A stretch of 64,000 bases of DNA from Pseudomonas baetica (GTDB taxonomy: Bacteria > Pseudomonadota > Gammaproteobacteria > Pseudomonadales > Pseudomonadaceae): assembly GCF_002813455.1 (NCBI RefSeq), contig NZ_PHHE01000001.1, positions 2,232,001 to 2,296,000 on the forward strand. Direction: 5' to 3'. The position numbers and the translations under genes are program-made. This document shows positions 1 to 8,082 of the stretch, one piece after another. Within the stretch, counting starts at the first letter, position 1; each line of letters begins with the position of its first letter. The notes beneath the pieces were generated by a model that saw nothing but the letters and a program-made list of their open reading frames with translations, made no database searches and was not told the origin of the DNA.

Positions 1-630
1 TTGGAAATCGGCAAGCCGAATGTCATCAGCTCGACGCTGTCGGCCATGGAGTGGGTCAACCTGTTCGCCCTCGCCGTCAACGAGGAAAACGCCGCCGGTG
101 GACGCATGGTCACTGCGCCGACCAACGGCGCGGCCGGGATCATTCCAGCGGTTCTGCACTACTACATGAAATTCAATCCGGACGCGTCCGACGACGACGT
201 CGTCGCGTTCTTCATGGGCGCTGCGGCGGTCGGCATTCTGTGTAAGAAGAATGCCTCGATCTCCGGCGCCGAAGTCGGCTGTCAGGGCGAAGTCGGCTCA
301 GCCTGCGCAATGGCGGCCGCAGGCCTTGCCGAAGTGCTCGGCGCCACCCCGGAACAACTGGAAAACGCCGCCGAAATCGGCCTGGAACACAACCTCGGCC
401 TGACCTGCGACCCGGTCGGCGGGTTGGTTCAAGTGCCGTGCATCGAGCGCAACGCCATCGCCGCCGTGAAAGCGATCAACGCGACACAGATGGCCCTGCG
501 CGGCGACGGCAACCACTTCATCTCCCTCGACCGGGTGATCCGCACCATGCGCGATACCGGCGCCGACATGCACGACAAATACAAAGAAACTTCACGGGGC
601 GGCCTGGCTGTCAGCTGGGTGGAGTGCTGA
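1..630 (+). CDS. sdaA: L-serine dehydratase (serine deaminase), 3' part only
   Basis: C-terminal about 209 residues of an iron-sulfur L-serine ammonia-lyase, which converts serine to pyruvate and ammonia in the cytoplasm. The visible part has the family's TNGAAG segment, the Cys residues in [15 protein letters not shown] and CDPVGG, and the closing VECstop. In this family such Cys residues bind the 4Fe-4S cluster that acts as Lewis acid. The gene starts left of the window; the TTG at base 1 is just the first codon seen, not a start. A serine-type transporter follows 63 bases downstream on the same strand, which supports a serine-use operon. Whether it is sdaA or a paralogue cannot be settled from this fragment. 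Confidence 0.93.
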   Translation: MEIGKPNVISSTLSAMEWVNLFALAVNEENAAGGRMVTAPTNGAAGIIPAVLHYYMKFNPDASDDDVVAFFMGAAAVGILCKKNASISGAEVGCQGEVGSACAMAAAGLAEVLGATPEQLENAAEIGLEHNLGLTCDPVGGLVQVPCIERNAIAAVKAINATQMALRGDGNHFISLDRVIRTMRDTGADMHDKYKETSRGGLAVSWVEC

Positions 631-693
631 GGAGCATTCCCCGACCGTCCGCAATACGTGAGCCCGAGCAAGAATAATAACGAGGCGATACCG

Positions 694-1995
694 ATGACCG
701 ATGTACGTACACCTGCTGCCGAAAACCTCGCTGTAGATCTGGCACGCAACGCAGAAACTGCCCACAAGGGCTGGAGCAAATTCGACACCACCTGGATGCT
801 CGGGTTGTACGGCACCGCCATCGGTGCCGGTACGTTGTTCCTGCCAATCAACGCTGGCGTTGGTGGTTTCTGGCCGTTGTTGATTCTCGCCGTGCTGGCA
901 TTCCCGATGACGTACTTCGCTCACCGTGGGCTGACCCGTTTTGTCTTGTCCGGCCGTTCCGGCGACATCACTGAAGTGGTCGAAGAGCACTTCGGCATCG
1001 GTGCCGGCAAGCTGATCACGCTGCTGTATTTCTTCGCGATCTTCCCGATCCTGCTGGTGTACAGCGTGGCGCTGACCAACACCTTGAGCAGTTTTCTCGA
1101 ACATCAATTGCACATCGCCCCGCCGCCACGGGCGATTCTCTCACTGGCGTTGATTCTCGGCCTGATGGCGATCGTGCGTTGCGGCCAGACCGTGATCGTC
1201 AAAGCCATGAGCGTGCTGGTTTATCCGTTTGTCGCTGCGTTGCTGCTGCTCGCCCTCAGCCTGATTCCGAACTGGAACGGCGCTTTCTTCGCCAGCGCTC
1301 AAGAGGCAATGCCGATGTCGGTGTTCCTCAAGACGATGTGGCTGGCGATTCCGGTGATGGTGTTCTCGTTCAACCATTCGCCGATCATTTCGGCCTTCGC
1401 GGTTGACCAGAAACAACGCTACGGCGACCAGGCCGAACGCAAGAGCAGCGGCATCCTCGCCATGGCCCACGGCATGATGGTGATCACGGTGATGTTTTTC
1501 TGCTTCAGTTGCGTGCTGGCGCTGTCGCCGGCGGATCTGGCGGCCGCAAAGGCGCAGAACATCTCGATCCTGTCGTACCTGGCCAACCACTTCCAGACCC
1601 CGGTCATCGCCTATGCCGCACCGCTGATTGCGCTGGTGGCAATCACCAAATCCTTCCTCGGCCATTACATCGGCGCCAGCGAAGGCTTTCAAGGCATGAT
1701 CGCTAAAAGCCTGCGCAGCCGTGGCCGGGTAATGTCGGCGAGCTGGCTGAACCGTGCGACCGCGCTGTTCATGATCCTCAGTTGCTGGGCCGTGGCCACT
1801 TTCAATCCAAGCATTCTCGGCATGATCGAAACCCTCGGCGGCCCGGTGATCGCCTGCCTGCTGTTCCTGATGCCGATGTACGCCATCCGCCGCGTGCCGG
1901 CCTTGCGCCAGTATTCTGGCCAGGCATCCAATGTGTTCGTGGTGCTGATCGGCCTGATTGCACTGTCTGCGATCATCTACTCGTTCCTGCCCTGA
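694..1995 (+). CDS. Serine/threonine-type amino acid permease (HAAAP family, SdaC-like)
   Basis: Inner-membrane amino-acid:proton symporter of the hydroxy/aromatic amino acid permease family, about 433 residues with around 11 hydrophobic segments. The N-terminal motif GTAIGAGTLFLP and the internal SFNHSPIISAF are typical of SdaC/DlsT-like serine carriers. I chose ATG 694 because GAGG lies 8 bases upstream; the in-frame GTG at 658 adds a polar tail with no clear ribosome site. Its place right after the serine deaminase gene suggests it imports serine for deamination. The substrate is inferred from context, since threonine and other hydroxy amino acids are possible in this family. Confidence 0.88.
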   Translation: MTDVRTPAAENLAVDLARNAETAHKGWSKFDTTWMLGLYGTAIGAGTLFLPINAGVGGFWPLLILAVLAFPMTYFAHRGLTRFVLSGRSGDITEVVEEHFGIGAGKLITLLYFFAIFPILLVYSVALTNTLSSFLEHQLHIAPPPRAILSLALILGLMAIVRCGQTVIVKAMSVLVYPFVAALLLLALSLIPNWNGAFFASAQEAMPMSVFLKTMWLAIPVMVFSFNHSPIISAFAVDQKQRYGDQAERKSSGILAMAHGMMVITVMFFCFSCVLALSPADLAAAKAQNISILSYLANHFQTPVIAYAAPLIALVAITKSFLGHYIGASEGFQGMIAKSLRSRGRVMSASWLNRATALFMILSCWAVATFNPSILGMIETLGGPVIACLLFLMPMYAIRRVPALRQYSGQASNVFVVLIGLIALSAIIYSFLP

Positions 1996-2006
1996 AAACG
2001 GGCCAC

Positions 2007-2039
2007 AAAAAAAGGCGAGCCACGCGGCTCGCCTTTTTT
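2007..2039 (+). terminator. Rho-independent terminator after the serine permease
   Basis: GGCGAGCC and GGCTCGCC pair around a short ACGC loop, followed by six T and preceded by seven A. It lies 11 bases after the permease stop codon. The A-tract would also let it work on the other strand. Confidence 0.9.
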
Positions 2040-2093
2040 ATCCCCGTGTTCATTGTTCGACAATTTTCCCGGCACAGCCCTTGCTACACCCCT

Positions 2094-2194
2094 GTAGGAG
2101 CTGCCGCAGGCTGCGATCTTTTGATCTTTGTGATCCTCATGACCGAAATCAAAACACCGAAGATCAAAAGATCGCAGCCTGCGGCAACTCCTAC
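2094..2194. repeat. Inverted pair of GTAGGAGCTGCCGCAGGCTG-type REP elements
   Basis: Two roughly 35-base arms (2094-2128 and 2160-2194) reading GTAGGAGCTGCCGCAGGCTG followed by CGATCTTTTGATCTT, inverted around about 30 bases. The right arm has one change (AACTCC for AGCTCC). The same repeat type occurs at 41705-41774. Together with the terminator at 2007-2039 it fills the 304-base gap between the permease and the DUF3509 gene; I see no gene in that gap. Confidence 0.88.
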
Positions 2195-2299
2195 ATGAAG
2201 CAACCACACAGGCCACGGAATGGCCGATGGTCTGGATGGACGAACCAACCCGATCACGGCCGGTCAACAACTGCACGTTCAATCAGGCGGTGACGCATC

Positions 2300-2617
2300 A
2301 TGGACAATCCTTTTCAGATCATTACCGATGCCTTTGCGCCGGACTATCAGATCAACCTGAGCATTCAGGGCCTGGACGGCAGCATCATGCTGACCCTGTC
2401 CAACAGCGGCCGGATCGTGGCCAAACGGATGATCAGCGCCGAACAGCGCAATGACCCGAAACGCCTCAAACTGCTGGTGCAAAGCATTCAGTTTGGCATC
2501 GCGATTGAGCAGGGCCATAGCGCCATGGCGATTCTCGAAGCCATGACCAACGGCGACGGGCTGACCCCGCCACCGCCTCAGGTCAAAGGCCAGCCCCGGC
2601 CAGTCGCGGGACTTTAA
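2300..2617 (+). CDS. DUF3509 family protein
   Basis: A 105-residue small soluble protein with the Pseudomonas-type beginning MDNPFQIITDAFAPDYQ and the central AKRMISAEQRNDPKRL, which I recognise as the DUF3509 family; its function is unknown. There is no signal peptide or membrane segment. The tail from about residue 90 is Pro/Gln-rich and probably unstructured. ATG 2300 is the only sensible start, with a weak GGCGGTG ribosome-binding region. Its stop overlaps by four bases the stop of the PsiE-like gene on the other strand, so the two genes converge with no terminator between them. Confidence 0.8.
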   Translation: MDNPFQIITDAFAPDYQINLSIQGLDGSIMLTLSNSGRIVAKRMISAEQRNDPKRLKLLVQSIQFGIAIEQGHSAMAILEAMTNGDGLTPPPPQVKGQPRPVAGL

Positions 2618-3114
2618 AGTTCGCCCTTCTCCACTTCGGGATGCTCACCGGAACCGGCACCGAGCTTGCGTTGCGGTTTTTCGATCTTCACCGAGGGGAA
2701 TTGCGACGAAGCGTAACGCACCACCAGAATCGAGAACGCCAGCAGCAGAATGCCGCCGCACAGATAAATGATGCCCATGTCCGGCGGGTTGTGGTGCGAG
2801 ACGTTGGAGATCAGCAGTCGGGTCAGCGCGGTGATCGCCACGTAGATCAGGAAGCGCACCGGCATGTGGTTGGTCTTGAAGTAAATCCCGACCATCGCGC
2901 CCAATTCGAGATAGATGAACAGCAACAGGATGTCATCGATCTTGATATGCCCTTCTTCGAGCATGCCGAGAAACTCCATCACCGCCGCCCACGCCGTCAC
3001 CGCACCGATAGCGAACAGCGCCAGATAATGGAAGGTTTCGACGAACAGGTTGCCCAGGGACTCGGCCAGTTGATGCACGTTTTGCCGCAGTTTCTCGGCC
3101 CAGTTGATTTTCAC
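2614..3114 (-). CDS. PsiE-like phosphate-starvation family membrane protein
   Basis: A 166-residue inner-membrane protein with four hydrophobic segments (about residues 28-50, 62-80, 88-105 and 115-135) and a charged C-terminal tail. The pattern IYLELGAMVGIYFKTNHMPVRFLIYVAITALTR is characteristic of the PsiE family, members of which are induced on phosphate starvation in enteric bacteria; the molecular role is unknown. No Pho box is evident upstream. The gene is single, with the yebG-like SOS gene divergent to it about 340 bases away. Confidence 0.82.
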   Translation of the reverse strand: MKINWAEKLRQNVHQLAESLGNLFVETFHYLALFAIGAVTAWAAVMEFLGMLEEGHIKIDDILLLFIYLELGAMVGIYFKTNHMPVRFLIYVAITALTRLLISNVSHHNPPDMGIIYLCGGILLLAFSILVVRYASSQFPSVKIEKPQRKLGAGSGEHPEVEKGEL

Positions 3115-3278
3115 GATGTTGTTTCCTTAGCCCGATGCGAGCGGATGATGCGTGTTGGACGTGACGGTTTTCTGCACGCGCCTGATTTCATGCAGAAAAG
3201 AGGCCATGCCATCATGGCGAGCCGCCACAAAACCTGCGCCGTGGCGTTTGGTCGCAGGGCACCGTCCTGAGCCAAATC

Positions 3279-3303
3279 CTGTGGGAGCGAGCCTGCTCGC
3301 GAA
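3279..3303 (+). repeat. Single REP element
   Basis: CTGTGGGAGCGAGCCTGCTCGCGAA, one copy of the REP sequence that occurs as inverted pairs elsewhere in the window. Here there is no partner within 100 bases. It lies in the 339-base gap 3115-3453, which otherwise holds the promoters of the PsiE-like gene and yebG and no gene that I can support. Confidence 0.88.
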
Positions 3304-3394
3304 TGAGGGCGACACGGTCGATCTGACAAACCCGAAATCCGGTCTACATTGAAAAGCCACTACCCAAAGCGTAGGGATTCGCTTATCCTTTTCG

Positions 3395-3410
3395 CTGTAT
3401 ATAGATACAG
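3395..3410 (+). promoter_or_regulatory. LexA (SOS) box upstream of yebG
   Basis: CTGTATATAGATACAG fits the gammaproteobacterial LexA operator CTGT-N8-ACAG exactly, with an AT-rich alternating centre. It lies 43 bases before the yebG start, where it could overlap the promoter. This predicts repression by LexA and induction after DNA damage. Confidence 0.9.
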
Positions 3411-3453
3411 TAGTCGCAAAGACAACTAAATGTGAAGGCATGTGAGGTGGTGA

Positions 3454-3789
3454 ATGGCCGTCGAAGTGGTATACCGCAGCAGCCGAGATCTGGAGCGCTT
3501 GTTCATGGATAAAGCCGAAGCTGACCGTCATGACAAAATGCTCGAACTGGCCGAATATCTGGCCGATGTGCTGCAAAAAGCCGTTCCGTCGCTGACTGAA
3601 CAGCAAGTGGAAGAAGCCGGGATCTACATGGCGAAGAACCGCGATGTGTTCGCCCGGGCGTTCAAGAGCCAGCCAGATGCCCTGTCGGAGCTGATCAATG
3701 CGCCGGCAGAGCCTGTCGAGCAGGCTGAGGTAGCAGACGATGCCGAAGCGCCGGTTAAACCGGCCAAAGCGGCGAAGGCCGCGAAGTAA
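3454..3789 (+). CDS. yebG: YebG family SOS-inducible protein
   Basis: A 111-residue cytoplasmic protein. The N-terminal 75 residues, MAVEVVYRSSRDLERLFMDK and on through LTEQQVEEAGIYMAKNRD, match the YebG family, which is DNA-damage inducible in E. coli; its biochemical role is not known. The C-terminal third is an acidic and then Ala/Lys/Pro-rich low-complexity tail ending AAKAAK. ATG 3454 has a good GTGAGGTGG site just upstream. The perfect LexA box 43 bases upstream independently supports the call. A strong terminator follows. Confidence 0.92.
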   Translation: MAVEVVYRSSRDLERLFMDKAEADRHDKMLELAEYLADVLQKAVPSLTEQQVEEAGIYMAKNRDVFARAFKSQPDALSELINAPAEPVEQAEVADDAEAPVKPAKAAKAAK

Positions 3790-3807
3790 TCGATGCCCGA
3801 ATTGAAT

Positions 3808-3839
3808 AGGCCCTGAGTCGAATGGCTCAGGGCCTTTTT
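3808..3839 (+). terminator. Rho-independent terminator after yebG
   Basis: AGGCCCTGAG pairs with CTCAGGGCCT across an eight-base loop, followed by a T run. It lies 18 bases after the yebG stop and just before the convergent dehydrogenase gene. Confidence 0.9.
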
Positions 3840-3853
3840 CATGCCTGTGAAAC

Positions 3854-4873
3854 TCAGCGATACAAAACTTTTTCCGCCAACTCATCGGCCACCCGCGCCG
3901 GCGAGCGTTTTTCCGCCTGCGCATGGGCAAAGACTTCGGTCAGCCGTGAACTGATTTTCGACAGGTGCGCGGTAATGGTGGTCAGCTCCTCGCCGCGATG
4001 TTTCAGCGAGACGTAAATCAGGCTACCGGCATTGATCACATAGTCCGGCGCATAAAGGATGCCGCGCCGCTCCAGTTGATCGGCAACATCCAGATGCGTC
4101 AGTTGATTGTTCGCCGACCCGGCCACCGCCGAGCAGCGCAGTTGCGTCACCGAGTGACTGTTGAGCACTCCGCCGAGTCCACACGGCGCAAGAATGTCGC
4201 ACGGTGTGCTGAGCAACGCGTCGTTGGCGATCGGGTGAGCGTTGAGCTGCTCCATCGCCAGTTGCACCTTGCCGTGATCGATGTCGCTGACCAGTAGCTC
4301 GGCCCCGACGGCGTGCAGTTGTTCGGCCAGCGCGAAACCGACATTGCCCAACCCCTGAATCGCTATGCGCAAACCTTCCAGATTATCGCTGCCCAGTCTG
4401 GCCATGGCGGTTGCGCGAATCCCGGCGAACACCCCCATTGCCGCGTGCGGCGCAGGATCGCCGGCCGAAGTGGTGCTGGTGACATGCTGGGTCTGCTGTG
4501 CGATGCAGTCCATGTCTGCGACCGAAGTGCCGCTGTCGATGGCGGTGATATAGCGGCCGTCGAGCTGATCGATGCAACGGCCGAAGGCTTCAAACAGCGC
4601 CCCGCGATTTTCCACATGCACCGGCCGCACAATCACCGCCACGCCACCGCCTTGGGGCAAGCCCGCCAACGCGGCTTTGTAGCTCATGCCCTGGGCGAGA
4701 CGAATAGCGTCTTCGACAGCCGACTCGTCATTGGGATAGGCAAGGTAACGGCACCCGCCCAGGGCCGGCCCCAGACGACTGTTATGAATGGCAATGACCG
4801 CCTTCAACCCGGAGACCGGGTCAACGCTCAGGTGCAGCGATTCCAGGCGAGTGCTTTGCATGAGCGCAAACAT
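3854..4873 (-). CDS. Leucine/valine dehydrogenase-like protein lacking the catalytic lysine
   Basis: A 339-residue Glu/Leu/Phe/Val dehydrogenase-family protein. These NAD-dependent enzymes oxidatively deaminate branched-chain amino acids in the cytoplasm. Conserved features are LGPALGG (residues 34-40), MSYKAALAG with the carboxylate-binding Lys66, ITAIDSGTS with catalytic Asp113, the Rossmann motif GLGNVG near 175, and CDILAPCGLGG. The odd point is the glycine-rich catalytic loop: residue 78 is Val (codon GTG at 4642-4640) where leucine dehydrogenases have the catalytic Lys of GGGK. The rest of the fold is intact, so the protein may be impaired or have a changed function. A GGGAG ribosome-binding site supports ATG 4873. 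Confidence 0.85.
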   Translation of the reverse strand: MFALMQSTRLESLHLSVDPVSGLKAVIAIHNSRLGPALGGCRYLAYPNDESAVEDAIRLAQGMSYKAALAGLPQGGGVAVIVRPVHVENRGALFEAFGRCIDQLDGRYITAIDSGTSVADMDCIAQQTQHVTSTTSAGDPAPHAAMGVFAGIRATAMARLGSDNLEGLRIAIQGLGNVGFALAEQLHAVGAELLVSDIDHGKVQLAMEQLNAHPIANDALLSTPCDILAPCGLGGVLNSHSVTQLRCSAVAGSANNQLTHLDVADQLERRGILYAPDYVINAGSLIYVSLKHRGEELTTITAHLSKISSRLTEVFAHAQAEKRSPARVADELAEKVLYR

Positions 4874-5057
4874 CGTTGGGCTCCCGAATCACTTCTTGTA
4901 GAACGCCAGTATAGGCTTGCGTCCGAAAATTGCTGGAGCGCACCGGAATAAGCGCCCCGCGGATGATGGCTTTGCGGAATAAACACAGACGCGCATGGCC
5001 CGGCACTGGACGAATGCCACGGACGGGGCTAAAACGAGGCATTCCCCGGAGATTGTC

Positions 5058-5861
5058 ATGAATCCGCGCCAACGTTTTTTCGAGTGTCTGCACCGTTCAC
5101 CGCCCGCGTTGTTGGAAGCCGCGTTGTGGATGGCCGCCGAGCACGAAAAAGCGATCGATCCCGAGGCGCTGCTACAAGACTTCAAGGAGCTGCAGCAACG
5201 CGTCAGTTTCGGCTTGCCAATGCTGCCGGTCAGCGAGCTCGCGCAGCCGTTACTGCGACGCATGATTGAGTTGGGTTTTGCCCAGGATGACTTTCTGCCA
5301 CTGCGCCCCCAGGCTGCGCTGTTGCATAAAGTGCTGCAGACCCGTCGCGGCCAGCCGCTGGCGCTGGCGCTGATTGCTCTGGAGCTGGCGCGCGGTCTGG
5401 AGATTCCACTGGTCGGAGTCAATTTCCCCGGGCACTTCCTGCTACGGGTGCCTGGTGCCGATCACTTGCTGGATCCGTGCGGGGGGCGACGCCTGTATCC
5501 CAATGACTGTCGCGAACTGTTGCAACGTCAATACGGGGCGCACATGAAACTCAACGCCGAGCATCTGCTCACGGCTACGCCCGTGCAGATGCTCCAGCGC
5601 CTGTCACGTAACCTGCGTCAATTGCACCTGACCCACGATGACTTTATCGCATCGCTGATCGACGCCGAGCGTGTACTCGAACTGGGTAATGCCGGCGCCG
5701 CCGATTACCTGGCCCGGGCCAGTCTGTATCAGCGGCTCGACTGCCCGAATGCCGAACGCTTCGACCTGGAGCGTGCGCTGTTGCTCAGCGAAGATCCGAT
5801 ACAGCGCCTGCGCCTGACCGAGCGGCTCGGGCATCTGCCGCCCAATTCGGTTGTTCACTAA
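5058..5861 (+). CDS. SirB1 family protein (transglutaminase-like and TPR)
   Basis: A 267-residue cytoplasmic protein of the SirB1/YchA family. The N-terminal half (about 30-190) carries the transglutaminase-like core segment GVNFPGHFLLRVPG...LLDPCGG, and the C-terminal half (about 195-265) is helical and TPR-like (AADYLARASLYQRL). In this family the papain-like core is usually degenerate, and no enzymatic role is established. I chose ATG 5058 for its upstream GGAG; the longer in-frame start at 4995 would run into the divergent dehydrogenase promoter. It is divergent from the leucine dehydrogenase-like gene and converges on the aromatic transporter. Confidence 0.85.
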   Translation: MNPRQRFFECLHRSPPALLEAALWMAAEHEKAIDPEALLQDFKELQQRVSFGLPMLPVSELAQPLLRRMIELGFAQDDFLPLRPQAALLHKVLQTRRGQPLALALIALELARGLEIPLVGVNFPGHFLLRVPGADHLLDPCGGRRLYPNDCRELLQRQYGAHMKLNAEHLLTATPVQMLQRLSRNLRQLHLTHDDFIASLIDAERVLELGNAGAADYLARASLYQRLDCPNAERFDLERALLLSEDPIQRLRLTERLGHLPPNSVVH

Positions 5862-5865
5862 TCCC

Positions 5866-5955
5866 CTGTGGGAGCTAGTCTGCTTGCGATGCAGGCGACT
5901 CGGTCTCAAGGTCAGACCGCGTTATCGTTCTTCGCGAGCAGGCTCGCTCCCACAG
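5866..5955. repeat. REPIN (inverted REP pair) that runs into a coding sequence
   Basis: The right half TTCGCGAGCAGGCTCGCTCC (5931-5950, continuing CACAG) is intact. The left half from 5866 is decayed (TGTGGGAGCTAGTCTGCTTG). The right half is read as the C-terminal codons of the minus-strand transporter gene, see that entry. Confidence 0.85.
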
Positions 5956-7282
5956 TGGTCGCGGTTATTTCAGCAGGCGACCGCACCTGAATGATCAACA
6001 GCGCGGCAATGACGGCCGGAATCGCGCAGAAGAAGAAAATCTGCTCCACCGGAATGTGCATCGCCAGCAGCAGACTGCCGAACAGCGGCCCGAGAATCGA
6101 ACCGAAACGCCCCACCCCCAACGCCCACCCCGTGCCGGTGGCACGAACGTGCGCCGGGTAGAAGTTACTGGCGAACGCATTCAGCGTCAGTTGCCCGCCA
6201 ATAATGCAAAAACCCGCAGCAAACACGCAGGCCACCAGATAACGCGGGTTGTCGTGATTAAGCCCCAGCAGAATCGTGCACAGCGCCGCGCCCGCGAGCA
6301 CACCGGACAACAGACGCACTTTGCGTTTCAAGCGGTCGGCGAACCAGGCCATGCAGATCGCGCCCAGCGTGCCGGCAAACAGAAACATCGACGTCACCAG
6401 ATTGGCCTCGTTGAGTTTCAAGCCACTTTCCAGCAGCAACGACGGCAGCCAGCTGATCATGAAATACAACAGGATCAGACTGACGAAAAACGTCGCCCAG
6501 ATCAGCAAGGTAGGGCGCGCATAACCGTTGCGGAACAACTCCACTACCGTCAGCTTGCTGCCCTGCTCCCGCTCGTTCTGCTCGACATAAGCGGCCGGCG
6601 GTTGCCAGTCCGGCAGCATCCGCGCGGTGACTTTGCGCAGACGTGCGTACGGCGGTGCATCACGCAGCAACCGCGGCAGCGATTCCGGCAGCATCCACCA
6701 GAGAAACGGAAACAGCAGCAACGGCGTCACGCCGCCGGCAAGAAACACCGCTTGCCAGCCGAATTGATCGATGAACCCGGCGGCAACAAAACCACCCGCT
6801 GCACCGCCGAAGGAGAAGCCGCACGCGGCCAGTGTCACCATCAGTGTGCGCAGGCGCGGCGGCGAATATTCCGACATCAACGCCATGGCGCTGGGCATCG
6901 CGCCGCCCATACCGATGCCGCAGATGAAGCGCGCGACCATCAACGTATTCAGAGAGTCGGCAAACACCATCAGCACCGTCAGGCTGGCGTAGATCAGCAC
7001 GCAAGCGAGCAGGATGCGACGTACACCGAAGCGGTCGGCCAGCGGCGTGACGACGAGAGAACCGATCGTGAGGCCCAACAGGTTGGCGCTGAACACAGGC
7101 CCGAATGCTGACTTTTCCAGACCCCAATCCTGGGCCAGTGCCGGCACCACATAGCCGAGCACCTGGGCGTCATAGCCATCGGTGACCAGCAACAAGGCGA
7201 GCAGGATCAAAAGCAACCACTGATAGCGGGACACAGGACGGGCGTCGAGTGCCGCCCGGAAGCTGGCAATCTGGTTGTGCAT
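5912..7282 (-). CDS. MFS aromatic acid:H+ symporter (AAHS family)
   Basis: A 456-residue inner-membrane transporter with 12 predicted membrane segments. The first helix carries DGYDAQ, the acidic motif of PcaK/BenK-type aromatic acid symporters; the MFS loop motif LADRFGVRR and a PESLPRLL segment follow. Its place next to maiA-fahA-hmgA on the same strand suggests it imports an aromatic compound that feeds the homogentisate route, such as homogentisate or a hydroxyphenyl acid; this is inferred from context. Oddly, the last 15 or so residues, TTVGASLLAKNDNAV, are encoded by REP sequence, so the ancestral stop was probably just before the repeat. A roughly 155-base gap holding a REPIN separates it from maiA. 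Confidence 0.88.
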   Translation of the reverse strand: MHNQIASFRAALDARPVSRYQWLLLILLALLLVTDGYDAQVLGYVVPALAQDWGLEKSAFGPVFSANLLGLTIGSLVVTPLADRFGVRRILLACVLIYASLTVLMVFADSLNTLMVARFICGIGMGGAMPSAMALMSEYSPPRLRTLMVTLAACGFSFGGAAGGFVAAGFIDQFGWQAVFLAGGVTPLLLFPFLWWMLPESLPRLLRDAPPYARLRKVTARMLPDWQPPAAYVEQNEREQGSKLTVVELFRNGYARPTLLIWATFFVSLILLYFMISWLPSLLLESGLKLNEANLVTSMFLFAGTLGAICMAWFADRLKRKVRLLSGVLAGAALCTILLGLNHDNPRYLVACVFAAGFCIIGGQLTLNAFASNFYPAHVRATGTGWALGVGRFGSILGPLFGSLLLAMHIPVEQIFFFCAIPAVIAALLIIQVRSPAEITATTVGASLLAKNDNAV

Positions 7283-7337
7283 CGCAAGGTACCTGTTTTG
7301 TTTTTATGATTTTTTTTGCGTGGATCAACGCCGAACC

Positions 7338-7428
7338 TTGTGGGAGCGAGCCTGCTCGCGAATGCGGTGTGTCAGGCAAATGAAGGGTGGCTGACACTCA
7401 GCATTCGCGAGCAGGCTCGCTCCCACAG
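7338..7428. repeat. REPIN between maiA and the transporter gene
   Basis: Near-perfect inverted pair: TTGTGGGAGCGAGCCTGCTC(GCGAATGC) at the left and GCATTCGCGAGCAGGCTCGC(TCCCACA) at the right, with GTGTCAG/CTGACAC extending the stem. It sits within the transcription unit upstream of the transporter start. Confidence 0.92.
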
Positions 7429-7434
7429 GGAGTA

Positions 7435-8070
7435 TTACGGTATATCTGGCTGGTTGGCCGGATGCGCCTTGATGAACGCCGGATGTTCGACAGCCAACGC
7501 CGCCACGCGACAGATCCGTGGATAAGCCTCCAGCGAAACATTGAACCGCTCTGCCGCGTACAACTGCGGGATCAGGTAAACATCCGCCAGGCACGGCCAC
7601 TCACCGAAACAGAATCCGCTCTCACCAATCAACTGCTCCACCGTCGCCAGTCCCTGGCTGATCCAGTGGCTGATCCACTCGACCACCTGCGGCTCTTCAT
7701 ACCCCGACTGACGCAGGCGATTGAGCACGCTGACGTTGTGCAGCGGATGCACATCGCAACCGATCACCGCCGCGACGCCGCGCACGTGAGCGCGGGCAGC
7801 GAGGTCTTCGGGCAACAGCGGCATCTGTGGATAACGTTCTTCCAGATACTCGATGATCGCCGGCGACTGGATCAACAGTTCGCCTTCGTCAGTACGCAAG
7901 GCCGGCACCCGCCCCTGCGGATTGATCGCCAGATACGCCGTTTGCCGATGCTCGCCACCGGACGGCGCGATCAGATTGACCGGCAACGCCTGATAATCGA
8001 GGCCCTTGAGCGCCAATGCGATCCGCACCCGGTACGACGAGGTCGAACGGTAATAGGTATAGAGATCCAT
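7435..8070 (-). CDS. maiA: Maleylacetoacetate isomerase (zeta-class GST)
   Basis: A 211-residue glutathione-dependent isomerase that turns maleylacetoacetate into fumarylacetoacetate, the second step after homogentisate ring cleavage. The zeta-class signature SSYRVRIAL is at residues 11-19 with the catalytic SS pair. NPQGRVPAL and LIQSPAIIEYLEE complete the glutathione site, followed by an all-helical C-terminal domain. It starts 12 bases downstream of the fahA stop, consistent with one hmgA-fahA-maiA message. Confidence 0.96.
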   Translation of the reverse strand: MDLYTYYRSTSSYRVRIALALKGLDYQALPVNLIAPSGGEHRQTAYLAINPQGRVPALRTDEGELLIQSPAIIEYLEERYPQMPLLPEDLAARAHVRGVAAVIGCDVHPLHNVSVLNRLRQSGYEEPQVVEWISHWISQGLATVEQLIGESGFCFGEWPCLADVYLIPQLYAAERFNVSLEAYPRICRVAALAVEHPAFIKAHPANQPDIP

Positions 8071-8082
8071 AAGCCGCTCCTG

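Noticed and set aside
2094..2194. CRISPR or transposon ends
   Set aside because: The repeated elements here and elsewhere are REP/REPIN inverted pairs, not evenly spaced direct repeats with unique spacers.
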